Assembly: GCF_009749385.1 (NCBI RefSeq)
Contig: NZ_WBIN01000001.1
Coordinates: 124,001 to 188,000 of the forward strand
From: Agromyces allii
Lineage (GTDB): Bacteria > Actinomycetota > Actinomycetes > Actinomycetales > Microbacteriaceae
DNA: 64,000 nt
Direction: 5' to 3'
The notes under the pieces were generated by a model that did no database searches, was not told the DNA's origin, and saw nothing but the letters and a program-made list of their open reading frames with translations. The position numbers and the translations under genes were made by a program. Below, in pieces: positions 43,151-50,915 of the stretch. How positions within the stretch are numbered: the stretch's first letter is position 1; every line of letters begins with the position of its first letter.

Positions 43151-43699
43151 TCAGGGCGTCTCGCCGACCGACTGCGCGACGCCCGCGCGGGCGAGCCGCG
43201 CCGCGATGAGCCGGCCGATCCAGGTGAACGCGACGGGGCTCAGCACCCAGAGCGGCAGCGCGATCGCCCAGGCCCACACGGTGTAGTGCTCGGCCCCGAG
43301 GCCGATGAACACGCCGATCGCGAGCACCACGCCCGAGAAGACGGCGGCGACGTAGAACATCCACGGGCTCCAGCGCCGGTAGCGCGTGATGAGGAACGGC
43401 ACCTCGATGAGCGCGCCGACGAGCAGGCCGGTGCCGACGAACCGGCCGATCCACCAGGGCGCGAACACGGCGCCGACGAGGCCCGCGATGACCCCGGCGA
43501 GCACCGCGGTGCCCGGGCGCTTGAGCAGCGCCAGCGCGACGATGCTCGGCAGGAAGTGCGCGCCGACGGTGATGCCGTAGAAGAGCGGGCCGAAGGCCGC
43601 GAAGGCCGCGGCGAGGTAGCCGGACGCCCCGGCGACGAGGCCGCCGCCGACGCCGATCGCCGCGCAGCTCAGCAGGATCCGGGTGGTTGTACGCCGCAC
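43151..43699 (-). CDS. ECF transporter S component-like membrane protein (YkoE-like)
   Basis: A 182-residue protein with five to six membrane helices. FGPLFYGITVGAHFLPSIVA near residue 40 and the repeated small-residue helices resemble S components of energy-coupling-factor transporters of the YkoE (thiamin-related) group. No EcfA or EcfT gene is close by, so it would depend on shared or distant energising modules. GAGAGGA precedes the GTG at 43699; the open frame upstream is not used. It is divergent from the polysaccharide exporter and may be functionally unrelated. Confidence 0.6.
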   Translation of the reverse strand: MRRTTTRILLSCAAIGVGGGLVAGASGYLAAAFAAFGPLFYGITVGAHFLPSIVALALLKRPGTAVLAGVIAGLVGAVFAPWWIGRFVGTGLLVGALIEVPFLITRYRRWSPWMFYVAAVFSGVVLAIGVFIGLGAEHYTVWAWAIALPLWVLSPVAFTWIGRLIAARLARAGVAQSVGETP

Positions 43700-43772
43700 G
43701 ACGCTCCTCTCGAGGGGCGCCGCAGAGGGCGCCCATCCAAATCTACCGCCGCCGGGCATCTACGATGAGATC

Positions 43773-44588
43773 GTGATGAGCACCACCTCGGTCGCCTACG
43801 GCGACGCCCACCCACTGCAGCGCACGCGGTGGTCCCGCTACCGCCACTCGCTGTGGCTGCTCACCACCCGCGATCTCAAGGTCCGCTACTCGACGTCGGC
43901 GCTCGGCTACGTGTGGTCGGTGCTCGACCCGCTCGTGATGGCGGGCATCTACTGGTTCGTGTTCACACAGGTCTTCGACAAGGGCGTGGGCACCGATCCG
44001 TACATCGTGTTCCTGCTCTCGGCGCTGCTGCCATGGATGTGGTTCAACGGCGCGGTCTCCGATTCGACGCGCGCGTTCCTGAAGGACGCGAAGCTCGTGC
44101 GATCGACGATGATCCCGCGCACCATCTGGGTGAACCGCATCGTGCTGTCGAAGGGCATCGAGTTCCTGCTCGCGCTGCCCGTGCTGGCGCTGTTCGCGAT
44201 CGTCTTCCACGCCCCGGTCACGTGGAACCTGCTCCTGTTCCCGCTCGCGATCGCGCTGCAGGCCGTGCTCACGGCCGGGGTCGCCCTCATCGTCGCGCCG
44301 CTCGTCGTGTTCTTCCGCGACCTCGAGCGCGCCGTCAAGCTCGCCCTGCGCTTCCTGTTCTACGCCTCGCCCATCATCTACGGGGTCGCCGACCTGCCGA
44401 GCCAGCTGCACGTGTGGGCCGCGTTCAACCCGCTCTCGGGCATCTTCGGCCTGTACCGCTCGGCGTTCTTCCCGCAGGAGCTCGACTGGTTCGACGTGAT
44501 CATCGCGGCGCTGATGTCGGGGGCGATCCTCGCGGTCGGCCTGCTCGTGTTCCGCGGCAGCGTTCGCCAGGTGCTGAAGGAGATCTGA
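43773..44588 (+). CDS. ABC-2 polysaccharide/teichoic acid export permease (TagG/Wzm type)
   Basis: A 271-residue permease with six membrane helices. LWLLTTRDLKVRYSTSALGY near residue 28, then YVWSVLDPLVMAGIYWFVFT, and the loop FFRDLERAVKLALRFLFYASPIIYG cut here at its core near 190-210 match the TagG/Wzm family, which exports lipid-linked wall polymers. TACGAT (43761-43766) lies 6 bases before GTG 43773, favouring a leaderless start there over the adjoining ATG. Its stop overlaps the ATPase start (TGATG). Confidence 0.92.
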   Translation: MMSTTSVAYGDAHPLQRTRWSRYRHSLWLLTTRDLKVRYSTSALGYVWSVLDPLVMAGIYWFVFTQVFDKGVGTDPYIVFLLSALLPWMWFNGAVSDSTRAFLKDAKLVRSTMIPRTIWVNRIVLSKGIEFLLALPVLALFAIVFHAPVTWNLLLFPLAIALQAVLTAGVALIVAPLVVFFRDLERAVKLALRFLFYASPIIYGVADLPSQLHVWAAFNPLSGIFGLYRSAFFPQELDWFDVIIAALMSGAILAVGLLVFRGSVRQVLKEI

Positions 44589-45361
44589 TGACGAATGCCA
44601 CGGCCACCCTGCTGCCGACCGACGACGTGTACGCGATCAAGGCCGAGGGCCTCGGCGTGCGGTTCCGCCGCAATCGCCGCGGTCGGCGCTCGTTCAAGGA
44701 CCTGCTCTCGGGTCGGCGGCGCCGTACCCGCCCCGACGAGTTCTGGGCGCTGCGCGACGTGTCGATCTCCGTGCGCCCCGGCGAGGCCATCGGCGTCGTC
44801 GGCCGCAACGGCCAGGGCAAGTCGACGCTCCTCAAGCTCGTCGCCGGCGTGATGATCGCCGACGAGGGCACCGTCGAGGTCACGGGCGGCGTCGCGCCGC
44901 TCATCGAGATCACGGGCGGCTTCGTCGACGACCTCACCGTGCGCGACAACGTGTACCTGACCGCGGGCCTGCACGGCATGACGCGGCAGCAGATCGACGC
45001 GAAGTTCGACGACGTCGTCGAATTCTCGGGCGTCGGCGACTTCCTCGACACGCCCTACAAGCACCTCTCGAGCGGCATGAAGGTGCGCATCGCCTTCGCC
45101 GTCATCTCGCAGCTCGAGGAGCCGATCCTGCTCGTCGACGAGGTGCTCGCCGTCGGCGACAAGGCGTTCCGCGAGAAGTGCTACGCACGCATCGAGGAGC
45201 TCCTCGCCGGTGGTCGCACGATGTTCTTCGTCTCGCACAACGAGCGCGATCTGCGTCGGTTCTGCACGCGCGGCCTCTACCTCGACCGCGGCGCGCTGCA
45301 GCTCGACGGCCCCATCGGCGACGTGCTCGACCGGTACAACGCAGATCACGGCACCACCTGA
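44588..45361 (+). CDS. ABC polysaccharide/teichoic acid export ATPase (TagH/Wzt type)
   Basis: A 257-residue ATPase that energises the upstream permease. Walker A GRNGQGKSTLLKLVAGVM near residue 73, a region ITGGFVDDLTVRDNVYLTAG typical of TagH/Wzt, signature LSSGMKVRIAFAV near 160, Walker B ILLVDEVLAVGDKAF near 180 and switch His in FVSHNERDL near 218. The protein ends soon after the ATPase domain, lacking the C-terminal carbohydrate-binding domain of many Wzt proteins. Confidence 0.93.
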   Translation: MTNATATLLPTDDVYAIKAEGLGVRFRRNRRGRRSFKDLLSGRRRRTRPDEFWALRDVSISVRPGEAIGVVGRNGQGKSTLLKLVAGVMIADEGTVEVTGGVAPLIEITGGFVDDLTVRDNVYLTAGLHGMTRQQIDAKFDDVVEFSGVGDFLDTPYKHLSSGMKVRIAFAVISQLEEPILLVDEVLAVGDKAFREKCYARIEELLAGGRTMFFVSHNERDLRRFCTRGLYLDRGALQLDGPIGDVLDRYNADHGTT

Positions 45362-45438
45362 CGCGTCGGCCCTGCCACGGCCCGGGCATCCCGCGCAACC
45401 TCCGGCGCCCACCCAGCACGCTCACGTATCATCGCCGC

Positions 45439-46518
45439 ATGCCCGAACGCGTGCACAACATCACCTCGATGGGCGGCTCCACGCCGTCGGAGCCGCCGCC
45501 CGGACCGACCGCGGGTCCCGATGCCTCCGCGGGCTCGGGTGCACCGGGCACCACGGGCTCGGGCGGCGCCGGATCGGCGGGCGGCGCCGGATCGGGCATC
45601 GATCGCGGCATCGACCTCGTGCTCTCGATCCAACGGCCGGTGGTCGTGGCGCACATCCGCAGCATCCGTCGGCGGGCGCCGCTCGCGACCCCCGAGCAGC
45701 TCGTGCGCATCCTCGAGCGGCGCTACCTCGCCGCGGTGACGACCGGCGGCGCCGCAGTGGGCGCGACCGCCGTGATCCCGGGCATCGGCACGGGGGTCAC
45801 GCTCGCGCTCTCCGGGTTGGAGACGGCCGGCTTCCTCGAGGCGACCGCATTGTTCGCCCAGTCCGTCGCCGAGGTGCACGGCATCCCCGTCGACAACCCC
45901 GATCGGGCCCGCGCACTCGTGATGACCCTCATGCTCGGGCGCGAGGGCGTCGACCTCGTGCGCCAGTTCGCCGGGCAGGCGGGCGGAAAGGGCGTCGCGC
46001 GCGACGTCTACTGGGGCGAACTCATCACGAACGGACTCCCCCGCGCGCTCATGGGCCCGGTCGTCGACCGCCTGCGCGCCACGTTCATCAAGCAGTTCGC
46101 GGTCAAGGGCGGCGCCGGCATCATCGGCAAGGCGCTGCCGTTCGGCATCGGTGCGGCGATCGGCGGCACCGGCAACCACCTGCTCGGGCGCAAGGTGCTC
46201 CAGCAGTCGCGACTCGCGTTCGGTCAGGCACCGGCCGGGCTGCCGCTCGAGCTCGAGCCGGGCGACTCCCCCGCGCTCGTGCAGGCGGCCGCCTCGGGCG
46301 TCATGCGCGCCGGCGCGGCCGTCGGTGCGGTCGCGGTCTCGACGAGCCGCGGACTGCGCGAGGTCGCCGCCCGCGTCGTGCGGCGCGACCGGCACCGCGT
46401 CGAATCGGCGGATGCCGCGGCATCCGTCGACGCCGACTTCGACTCCGACCCGATCGCCGGCGACCAGGGCGCCCCTGGCGACGATCCAGGCACGACCGCC
46501 CGGACCGGCACCCGTTGA
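45439..46518 (+). CDS. Hypothetical protein with Gly/Ser-rich N-terminus (EcsC-like?)
   Basis: A 359-residue protein I do not recognise with confidence. Residues 10-50 are Gly/Pro/Ser-rich; residues 85-300 contain two hydrophobic small-residue-rich segments (AAVGATAVIPGIGTGVTLAL, GAGIIGKALPFGIGAAIGG) separated by helices, a layout reminiscent of EcsC-like proteins. The C-terminus is Asp/Ala-rich. TATCAT (45427-45432) lies exactly 6 bases before the ATG, giving a leaderless transcript. It sits within the surface-polymer cluster but need not belong to it. Confidence 0.6.
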   Translation: MPERVHNITSMGGSTPSEPPPGPTAGPDASAGSGAPGTTGSGGAGSAGGAGSGIDRGIDLVLSIQRPVVVAHIRSIRRRAPLATPEQLVRILERRYLAAVTTGGAAVGATAVIPGIGTGVTLALSGLETAGFLEATALFAQSVAEVHGIPVDNPDRARALVMTLMLGREGVDLVRQFAGQAGGKGVARDVYWGELITNGLPRALMGPVVDRLRATFIKQFAVKGGAGIIGKALPFGIGAAIGGTGNHLLGRKVLQQSRLAFGQAPAGLPLELEPGDSPALVQAAASGVMRAGAAVGAVAVSTSRGLREVAARVVRRDRHRVESADAAASVDADFDSDPIAGDQGAPGDDPGTTARTGTR

Positions 46519-46564
46519 CCGAGGCCCGCTCGCGCGGGCGCGCCCTGAGCCCGCGCGAGCTGGC

Positions 46565-47860
46565 TCAGGTGAGCGGTTCGACCTCGTCGTCGTCGTCGAC
46601 CTCGTCGTGCTCGTCGATCTCGCCGTCGGCCGCGTGGATCGCAGCGAACCGCTCCCATTCGGCCATGAGGTGGTCGACGGCCGCATGGAATCGCTCGGTC
46701 GTCACGCCGGGCGTCGTGTCGCCGAAGTAGCGCTCGACCCAGAACCCGAGGCGCTCGAGCGCGGCCTCGTCGTGCGAGACCTCGTCGACGCGGGCGACCA
46801 GGCCCGCGGAATCGGTCGCCTCGAGCCATTCGCAGGCCTGCAGGTAGCCGCTCGTGTCGATCTGCGCCGCCGGGTTCGCGGGGCGCGTGATGAGCAGCGG
46901 CTTGCCGGCCGCGAGCCGGTCGTAGACCATCGCCGAGATGTCGACGATCGCGACGTCGGCCGCTGCGAGCTGCCACCCGAGCTTCGGTCCGTGGTCGTAG
47001 AAGTGCTGCGCCGACGGGTCGGCCGCGTTCGCGGCCGCGATCGCCTGGATGATCTGCTGGTTCGCGGCTCCGTAGTCGGGGTCGACCACGCCGGAGCGCG
47101 GGTGCGGTCGGTAGATGACGCGGTGCCGGCCGGTGGCGAGCAGCCCCTTGACGAGGTTCACGCCGTGCGTCGCGATCGAGCCGTAGGCCGCCGCCGAGCG
47201 GTCGCCCTCCCAGGTGGGCGCGTACAGCACGACCTCGCGGTCGTCGGGGGTGTACGGCAGTTCGGTGCCGTCGAGGTAGTGGTCGGCCTGCGGGCGCCCG
47301 ATCGGGATCGCCCGCTTGTCGAAGTCGTAGTCCCAGAGCACCTTGTCGAGCCGCGCTCGGGCCGCGTCGCCCGCGATGAAGGCGTAGTCGTAGGCCTTGA
47401 ACTGGTTCGTGGTCATGTACATCTTGTCGGACTCGCCGTGGTTGATGAACACGTGCCAGCGACGGCCGTAGCGCATCATCTGGAAGTTCTTGGCGTTCTG
47501 GTTGACGTAGAAGATCACGTGCAGGTCCTGCTCGTGCACGACGCGCTCGAGGTCGGCGACCCGGCGCACGTACGCGACCGGCAGCGGCGACTCGTCGAGC
47601 AGCTTCAGCGCGGCGCCCGAGGCGCGGCTCAGCAGGAGGACCGGATGCCGCTCGGCGAGCGCCGCCAGCGGGGCGTACCACTGCCGCAGCTGGTACAGGT
47701 TGACCTTGCCGTCGGCGAAGTAGACGCCGACGCGGAACCGGTGGGGCTCGAGCGGCGCCTGGCCCTGCAGCTTGACGTTCAGCGCCCGCTGCGCCCGTCG
47801 CGACCACATGATCTCTTTGGCCAGCTTGACGGCGCGGCGCGCATCTCTTCTCAATCCCAC
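46565..47860 (-). CDS. CDP-glycerol glycerophosphotransferase family protein (TagF/TagB-like)
   Basis: A 431-residue enzyme of the teichoic-acid polymerase or primase family. VFINHGESDKMY near residue 135 holds the catalytic-type His; VVLYAPTWEGDRS near 210, RPHPRSG near 250 and ADVAIVDISAMVYDRLAAGKPL near 305 are the conserved C-terminal motifs with the second His. It would add glycerol-phosphate or a related polyol-phosphate to a wall polymer. TACCCT (47867-47872) lies 6 bases before GTG 47860, so the mRNA is probably leaderless. The C-terminus is highly acidic (Asp/Glu-rich, residues 415-430). Confidence 0.88.
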   Translation of the reverse strand: MGLRRDARRAVKLAKEIMWSRRAQRALNVKLQGQAPLEPHRFRVGVYFADGKVNLYQLRQWYAPLAALAERHPVLLLSRASGAALKLLDESPLPVAYVRRVADLERVVHEQDLHVIFYVNQNAKNFQMMRYGRRWHVFINHGESDKMYMTTNQFKAYDYAFIAGDAARARLDKVLWDYDFDKRAIPIGRPQADHYLDGTELPYTPDDREVVLYAPTWEGDRSAAAYGSIATHGVNLVKGLLATGRHRVIYRPHPRSGVVDPDYGAANQQIIQAIAAANAADPSAQHFYDHGPKLGWQLAAADVAIVDISAMVYDRLAAGKPLLITRPANPAAQIDTSGYLQACEWLEATDSAGLVARVDEVSHDEAALERLGFWVERYFGDTTPGVTTERFHAAVDHLMAEWERFAAIHAADGEIDEHDEVDDDDEVEPLT

Positions 47861-47982
47861 TCACCAAGGGTAGCGACGCAGCCCTGGGCGGATGCCGCAG
47901 ACGGCCGTCCACGGGCATGTGCGCCGCCGATCGAGAGCCGATCGTTACCGGCCGGTCGGGGGCTCTCGAGCAGCGGGGTCGC

Positions 47983-48909
47983 TCAGACGACGGGCGGACG
48001 CCCGGCCCGGGTCATGCGCCACACGGTGCGCCAGCGCATCGGACGCCGCTCGCCCGGGTTCTCGCGCCAGCCGGCCCGCCAACCGCCGAACCACGCCTTC
48101 AGGGCGGCCGGCTGCCTCGCCCACCGCAGCACCTGGATCGCGGTCCACGAGCCGACGTAGAACGGCACGAGCACGAGCGGCAGGTTGCGACGGGCGAGCC
48201 AGACGCGGTTGCGCGCGTTCAGGCGGTAGTAGTACGCGTGGCGCGCCGGGTCGATGACCGGGTGGGCGGCCTCGAGGTCGCCGGCGTACCAGGCCACGTG
48301 CCCCGTGTTCCACACGCGCCACGCGAGCTCGATGCCCTCGTGCGCGTAGAAGAACGGGTCGGCCCAGCCGCCGGCGGCGTCGAACACCCGCCGGGGCATG
48401 AGCACGGCGCCCTCCCAGCACGAGAACACGGGCGAGGAGTGCGCCGGGTCGCCCTTGCGGATGCGCGGGATCCACCGGCGCGGCGACGTCAGCCCGGTGG
48501 GGTCGACGACCCGCGGCTGGATGAGGCCGAGCTCGGGCCGCTCGGCCAGCATGCGGCATCCGTCGCTCAGGAAGGTCGTGCTCGGCAGGAACGCGTCGTC
48601 GTCGAGGAAGAAGAGCGTGTCGCCCTCGACCTCGGGCACGCCGGCGTTGCGCCCCGCCGGGATGCCCAGGTTCTCAGGCAGGTGCAGGGTCTTCACACCC
48701 ACGGGCAGCGGGGGCTCGGCGATCGCCGGGTTCCAGCCGTTGCCGACGCACACGACGTCGACGTCGACGCCCTGCTGGTCGAGCACGCTCCGGATGCCGC
48801 GCGCGAGGTCGTCGGGTCGCTTGCCCATCGTGAGCACGACCACCCCGACGCGCGGACGCGCCGACCCGCCGAGCGGCCCCTGTGCGGAACCGCTCTCAGG
48901 AACGGACAC
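47983..48909 (-). CDS. Glycosyltransferase family 2
   Basis: A 308-residue inverting GT-A glycosyltransferase. VGVVVLTMGKRPDDLARGIR near the start, FFLDDDAFLPS near residue 105 (the metal-binding DxD equivalent) and FYAHEGIELAWRVWNTGH near 195 are family motifs. A hydrophobic segment near 245-265 may associate with the membrane. It starts with GTG at 48909, overlapping the end of the upstream CDP-alcohol phosphotransferase gene by 14 bases, so the two are coupled. Confidence 0.87.
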   Translation of the reverse strand: MSVPESGSAQGPLGGSARPRVGVVVLTMGKRPDDLARGIRSVLDQQGVDVDVVCVGNGWNPAIAEPPLPVGVKTLHLPENLGIPAGRNAGVPEVEGDTLFFLDDDAFLPSTTFLSDGCRMLAERPELGLIQPRVVDPTGLTSPRRWIPRIRKGDPAHSSPVFSCWEGAVLMPRRVFDAAGGWADPFFYAHEGIELAWRVWNTGHVAWYAGDLEAAHPVIDPARHAYYYRLNARNRVWLARRNLPLVLVPFYVGSWTAIQVLRWARQPAALKAWFGGWRAGWRENPGERRPMRWRTVWRMTRAGRPPVV

Positions 48910-49705
48910 GGTTGGACGCCATGATCGCGACGAAGTGCCCGATGACGGCGAGGATCGCGAGCGGCACGAGCGCGGCGAGCACGACCCGGTCGACGAGCGG
49001 CTGCCCGAACACCAGCCCCACGAGCGACGCAGCGAAGACGATGAGGGTCAGCTCGACCGAGTGGTAGAGCCGGTGGAACGGCAGGAACTTCGCCGCCTTG
49101 CGGAGCTTCGCGACGAGCCCGCCGCGGGGGGCGGTCTCGCCGTGTGTGTCGGCGAGCTTGGCGAGACCGGCGTTGGCGCGCGCCACGTGCACCATGTCGT
49201 TGAGCGCCTTGTTCAGGACGATCACGAGTGCGAGCAGCGCACCGAGCGTCGTGAACAGGAAGTCGGCCGGGAACTCGAGCGGGTACGCGGCCGCGCGGAT
49301 GCCGAGCGCGAGCGGGATGAGCGCCTCGGTCGAGTAGTGCCCCACCTTGTCGAGGAACACGCCAGCGGGCGACGACGTGCGCCGCCACCGGGCGACCTCG
49401 CCGTCGCAGCAGTCGACGAGCATCTGGAGCTGGCCGAGCACGACCGCGAGCAGTGCGCCCCAGACGCCGGGGATCAGCAGCGCGGCGGCCGTCGACCAGC
49501 CCACGAGGATCATGAGCGCGGTCACGCCGTTCGCCGAGATCGGCGTCTTCAACAGCCACCACGTGAGGTAGGGCGAGAAGCGGCGCAGGTAGAGCGAGGC
49601 GGTCCAGTGCTCGGCGTTGCGGCGCCCGCGCACCTCCGGCGGCTGCGTCACCTCGCGGAGCTCGGCGATGCTCGAGGGTCTCGCGTACGGGTCGGTCTGC
49701 GACAT
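48896..49705 (-). CDS. CDP-alcohol phosphatidyltransferase family protein with His in place of the last Asp
   Basis: A 269-residue membrane enzyme with five to six helices. The CDP-alcohol phosphotransferase motif is present as DCCDGEVARWRR...G-VFLDKVGHY near residues 93-122, giving D1-x2-D2-G-x2-A-R and G-x3-D3; the position of the fourth Asp, the presumed catalytic base, is His. Such enzymes transfer a phospho-alcohol from a CDP-alcohol to an acceptor. With the LicC-like nucleotidyltransferase of the same cluster it could build a phosphodiester in the surface polymer. GGGAAGG precedes the ATG at 49705. Confidence 0.85.
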   Translation of the reverse strand: MSQTDPYARPSSIAELREVTQPPEVRGRRNAEHWTASLYLRRFSPYLTWWLLKTPISANGVTALMILVGWSTAAALLIPGVWGALLAVVLGQLQMLVDCCDGEVARWRRTSSPAGVFLDKVGHYSTEALIPLALGIRAAAYPLEFPADFLFTTLGALLALVIVLNKALNDMVHVARANAGLAKLADTHGETAPRGGLVAKLRKAAKFLPFHRLYHSVELTLIVFAASLVGLVFGQPLVDRVVLAALVPLAILAVIGHFVAIMASNRVRS

Positions 49706-49710
49706 CCGTG

Positions 49711-50766
49711 TCACCTTCCCGTGTGCTGTGCGATGTTGCTCGTCAGCGAGAGGTACCCCGGAACGAAACCGGCCCCCCAGAAGACGTGAATGCATGGCAA
49801 GACTACGAGAAACCACAGCGCGGTGCGCGCGCCGTGCCCTCGGGCGTAGACGAGCGTCGCCACGATGACGAAGAGCAGGTAGACCGCGGGGATCGCGAAG
49901 CCGAGCAGCAGCCACGGCGTCGCGCCGACCGCGGCCTGCACGATGCCGATCAGGCCGAGCACGAGCCCGACGAAGACGCCGACGACCATGACCGGGGGCA
50001 CGAAGTAGCGGATGCCGCTGGCGCCGGGGAAGCTGCGTGCGAGTTCGCCGCGCCAGAGGCCCGTCGAGAACATCTGCCTGGCGAGGCGTTCGAGCGTGGC
50101 GCGGGGACGGTACGTGACCGCGAGCTCGGGCGTGAACCAGACGAGGCCGCCCGAGGCGCGGAGGCGACGGTTCAGCTCCCAGTCCTGGCCGCGCTTGATG
50201 CGCTCGTCGAAGAGTCCGACGCGCAGCAGCGCCTCGCGGCGGAACACGCCGAGGTACACGGTGTCGACCGGGCCGGCCACGCCGCCCACGTGGAACGACG
50301 AACCGCCGAGCCCGACCTTGGTCGTGTAGGCGAGCGCCACGGCCTGCTGGAACGGGGTGACGCCCTGTGCGTCCATGATGCCGCCGACGTTGTCGGCCCC
50401 CGTTCGTTCGAGCACGTCGACCGCGATGCGCGTGTAGTCGGCCGGCAGCATCGAGTGCGAGTCGACGCGCACGACGACCGGGTGGACGGCCGCGCGGATG
50501 CCGATGTTCAGGCCCGCGGGCGTCGAGCCCACCTCGTTGTCGAGCACGCGCACCCTGGCGTCGCGCTCGGCGAGGTCGGCCACGAGCTCGGACGTGCCGT
50601 CGATCGACGGGCCGAGCGCGATGAGCACCTCGACGGGCCCCGAATAGTCCTGCGCGAGGATCGACTCGACGGCCTGGCGAACGTGCGAGGCATCGTTCAG
50701 CACGGGCATGACGTAGGAGACGCCGACGAGCGGCGACGGGGTCGCCTCGTGGTGCTGCTCGGGCAT
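49711..50766 (-). CDS. Glycosyltransferase family 2 with C-terminal membrane helices
   Basis: A 351-residue GT2 enzyme resembling succinoglycan-type ExoA. SYVMPVLNDASHVRQAVESI near residue 16, VRVDSHSML near 95 (DxH in place of DxD), and RGQDWELNRRLRASGG near 195 form the catalytic domain; three helices follow near 250-330. The ATG at 50766 has GTGAGG just upstream; the alternative GTG at 50775 is part of that sequence. The next gene starts 6 bases after its stop, so it heads a three-gene coupled operon. Confidence 0.88.
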   Translation of the reverse strand: MPEQHHEATPSPLVGVSYVMPVLNDASHVRQAVESILAQDYSGPVEVLIALGPSIDGTSELVADLAERDARVRVLDNEVGSTPAGLNIGIRAAVHPVVVRVDSHSMLPADYTRIAVDVLERTGADNVGGIMDAQGVTPFQQAVALAYTTKVGLGGSSFHVGGVAGPVDTVYLGVFRREALLRVGLFDERIKRGQDWELNRRLRASGGLVWFTPELAVTYRPRATLERLARQMFSTGLWRGELARSFPGASGIRYFVPPVMVVGVFVGLVLGLIGIVQAAVGATPWLLLGFAIPAVYLLFVIVATLVYARGHGARTALWFLVVLPCIHVFWGAGFVPGYLSLTSNIAQHTGR

Positions 50767-50856
50767 GTTCCTCACTCGTGATCGGGTCGATCGAGCCTAG
50801 CAGCCGACATGCTGCGAACCCGCGGTGCGCGGGCTCCCGACGTGCCGTCGACGCGA

Positions 50857-50894
50857 CGAGGCGGGGCCGGACCTCTCGGTCCGACCCCGCCTCG
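50857..50894 (-). terminator. Strong terminator hairpin after the htrA-like gene
   Basis: A 17-bp stem with one G-U pair (50857-50873 with 50878-50894) and loop TCTC, 22 bases downstream of the protease stop on the minus strand. Confidence 0.75.
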
Positions 50895-50915
50895 GTTCGC
50901 GGGATGCGACGGCGC

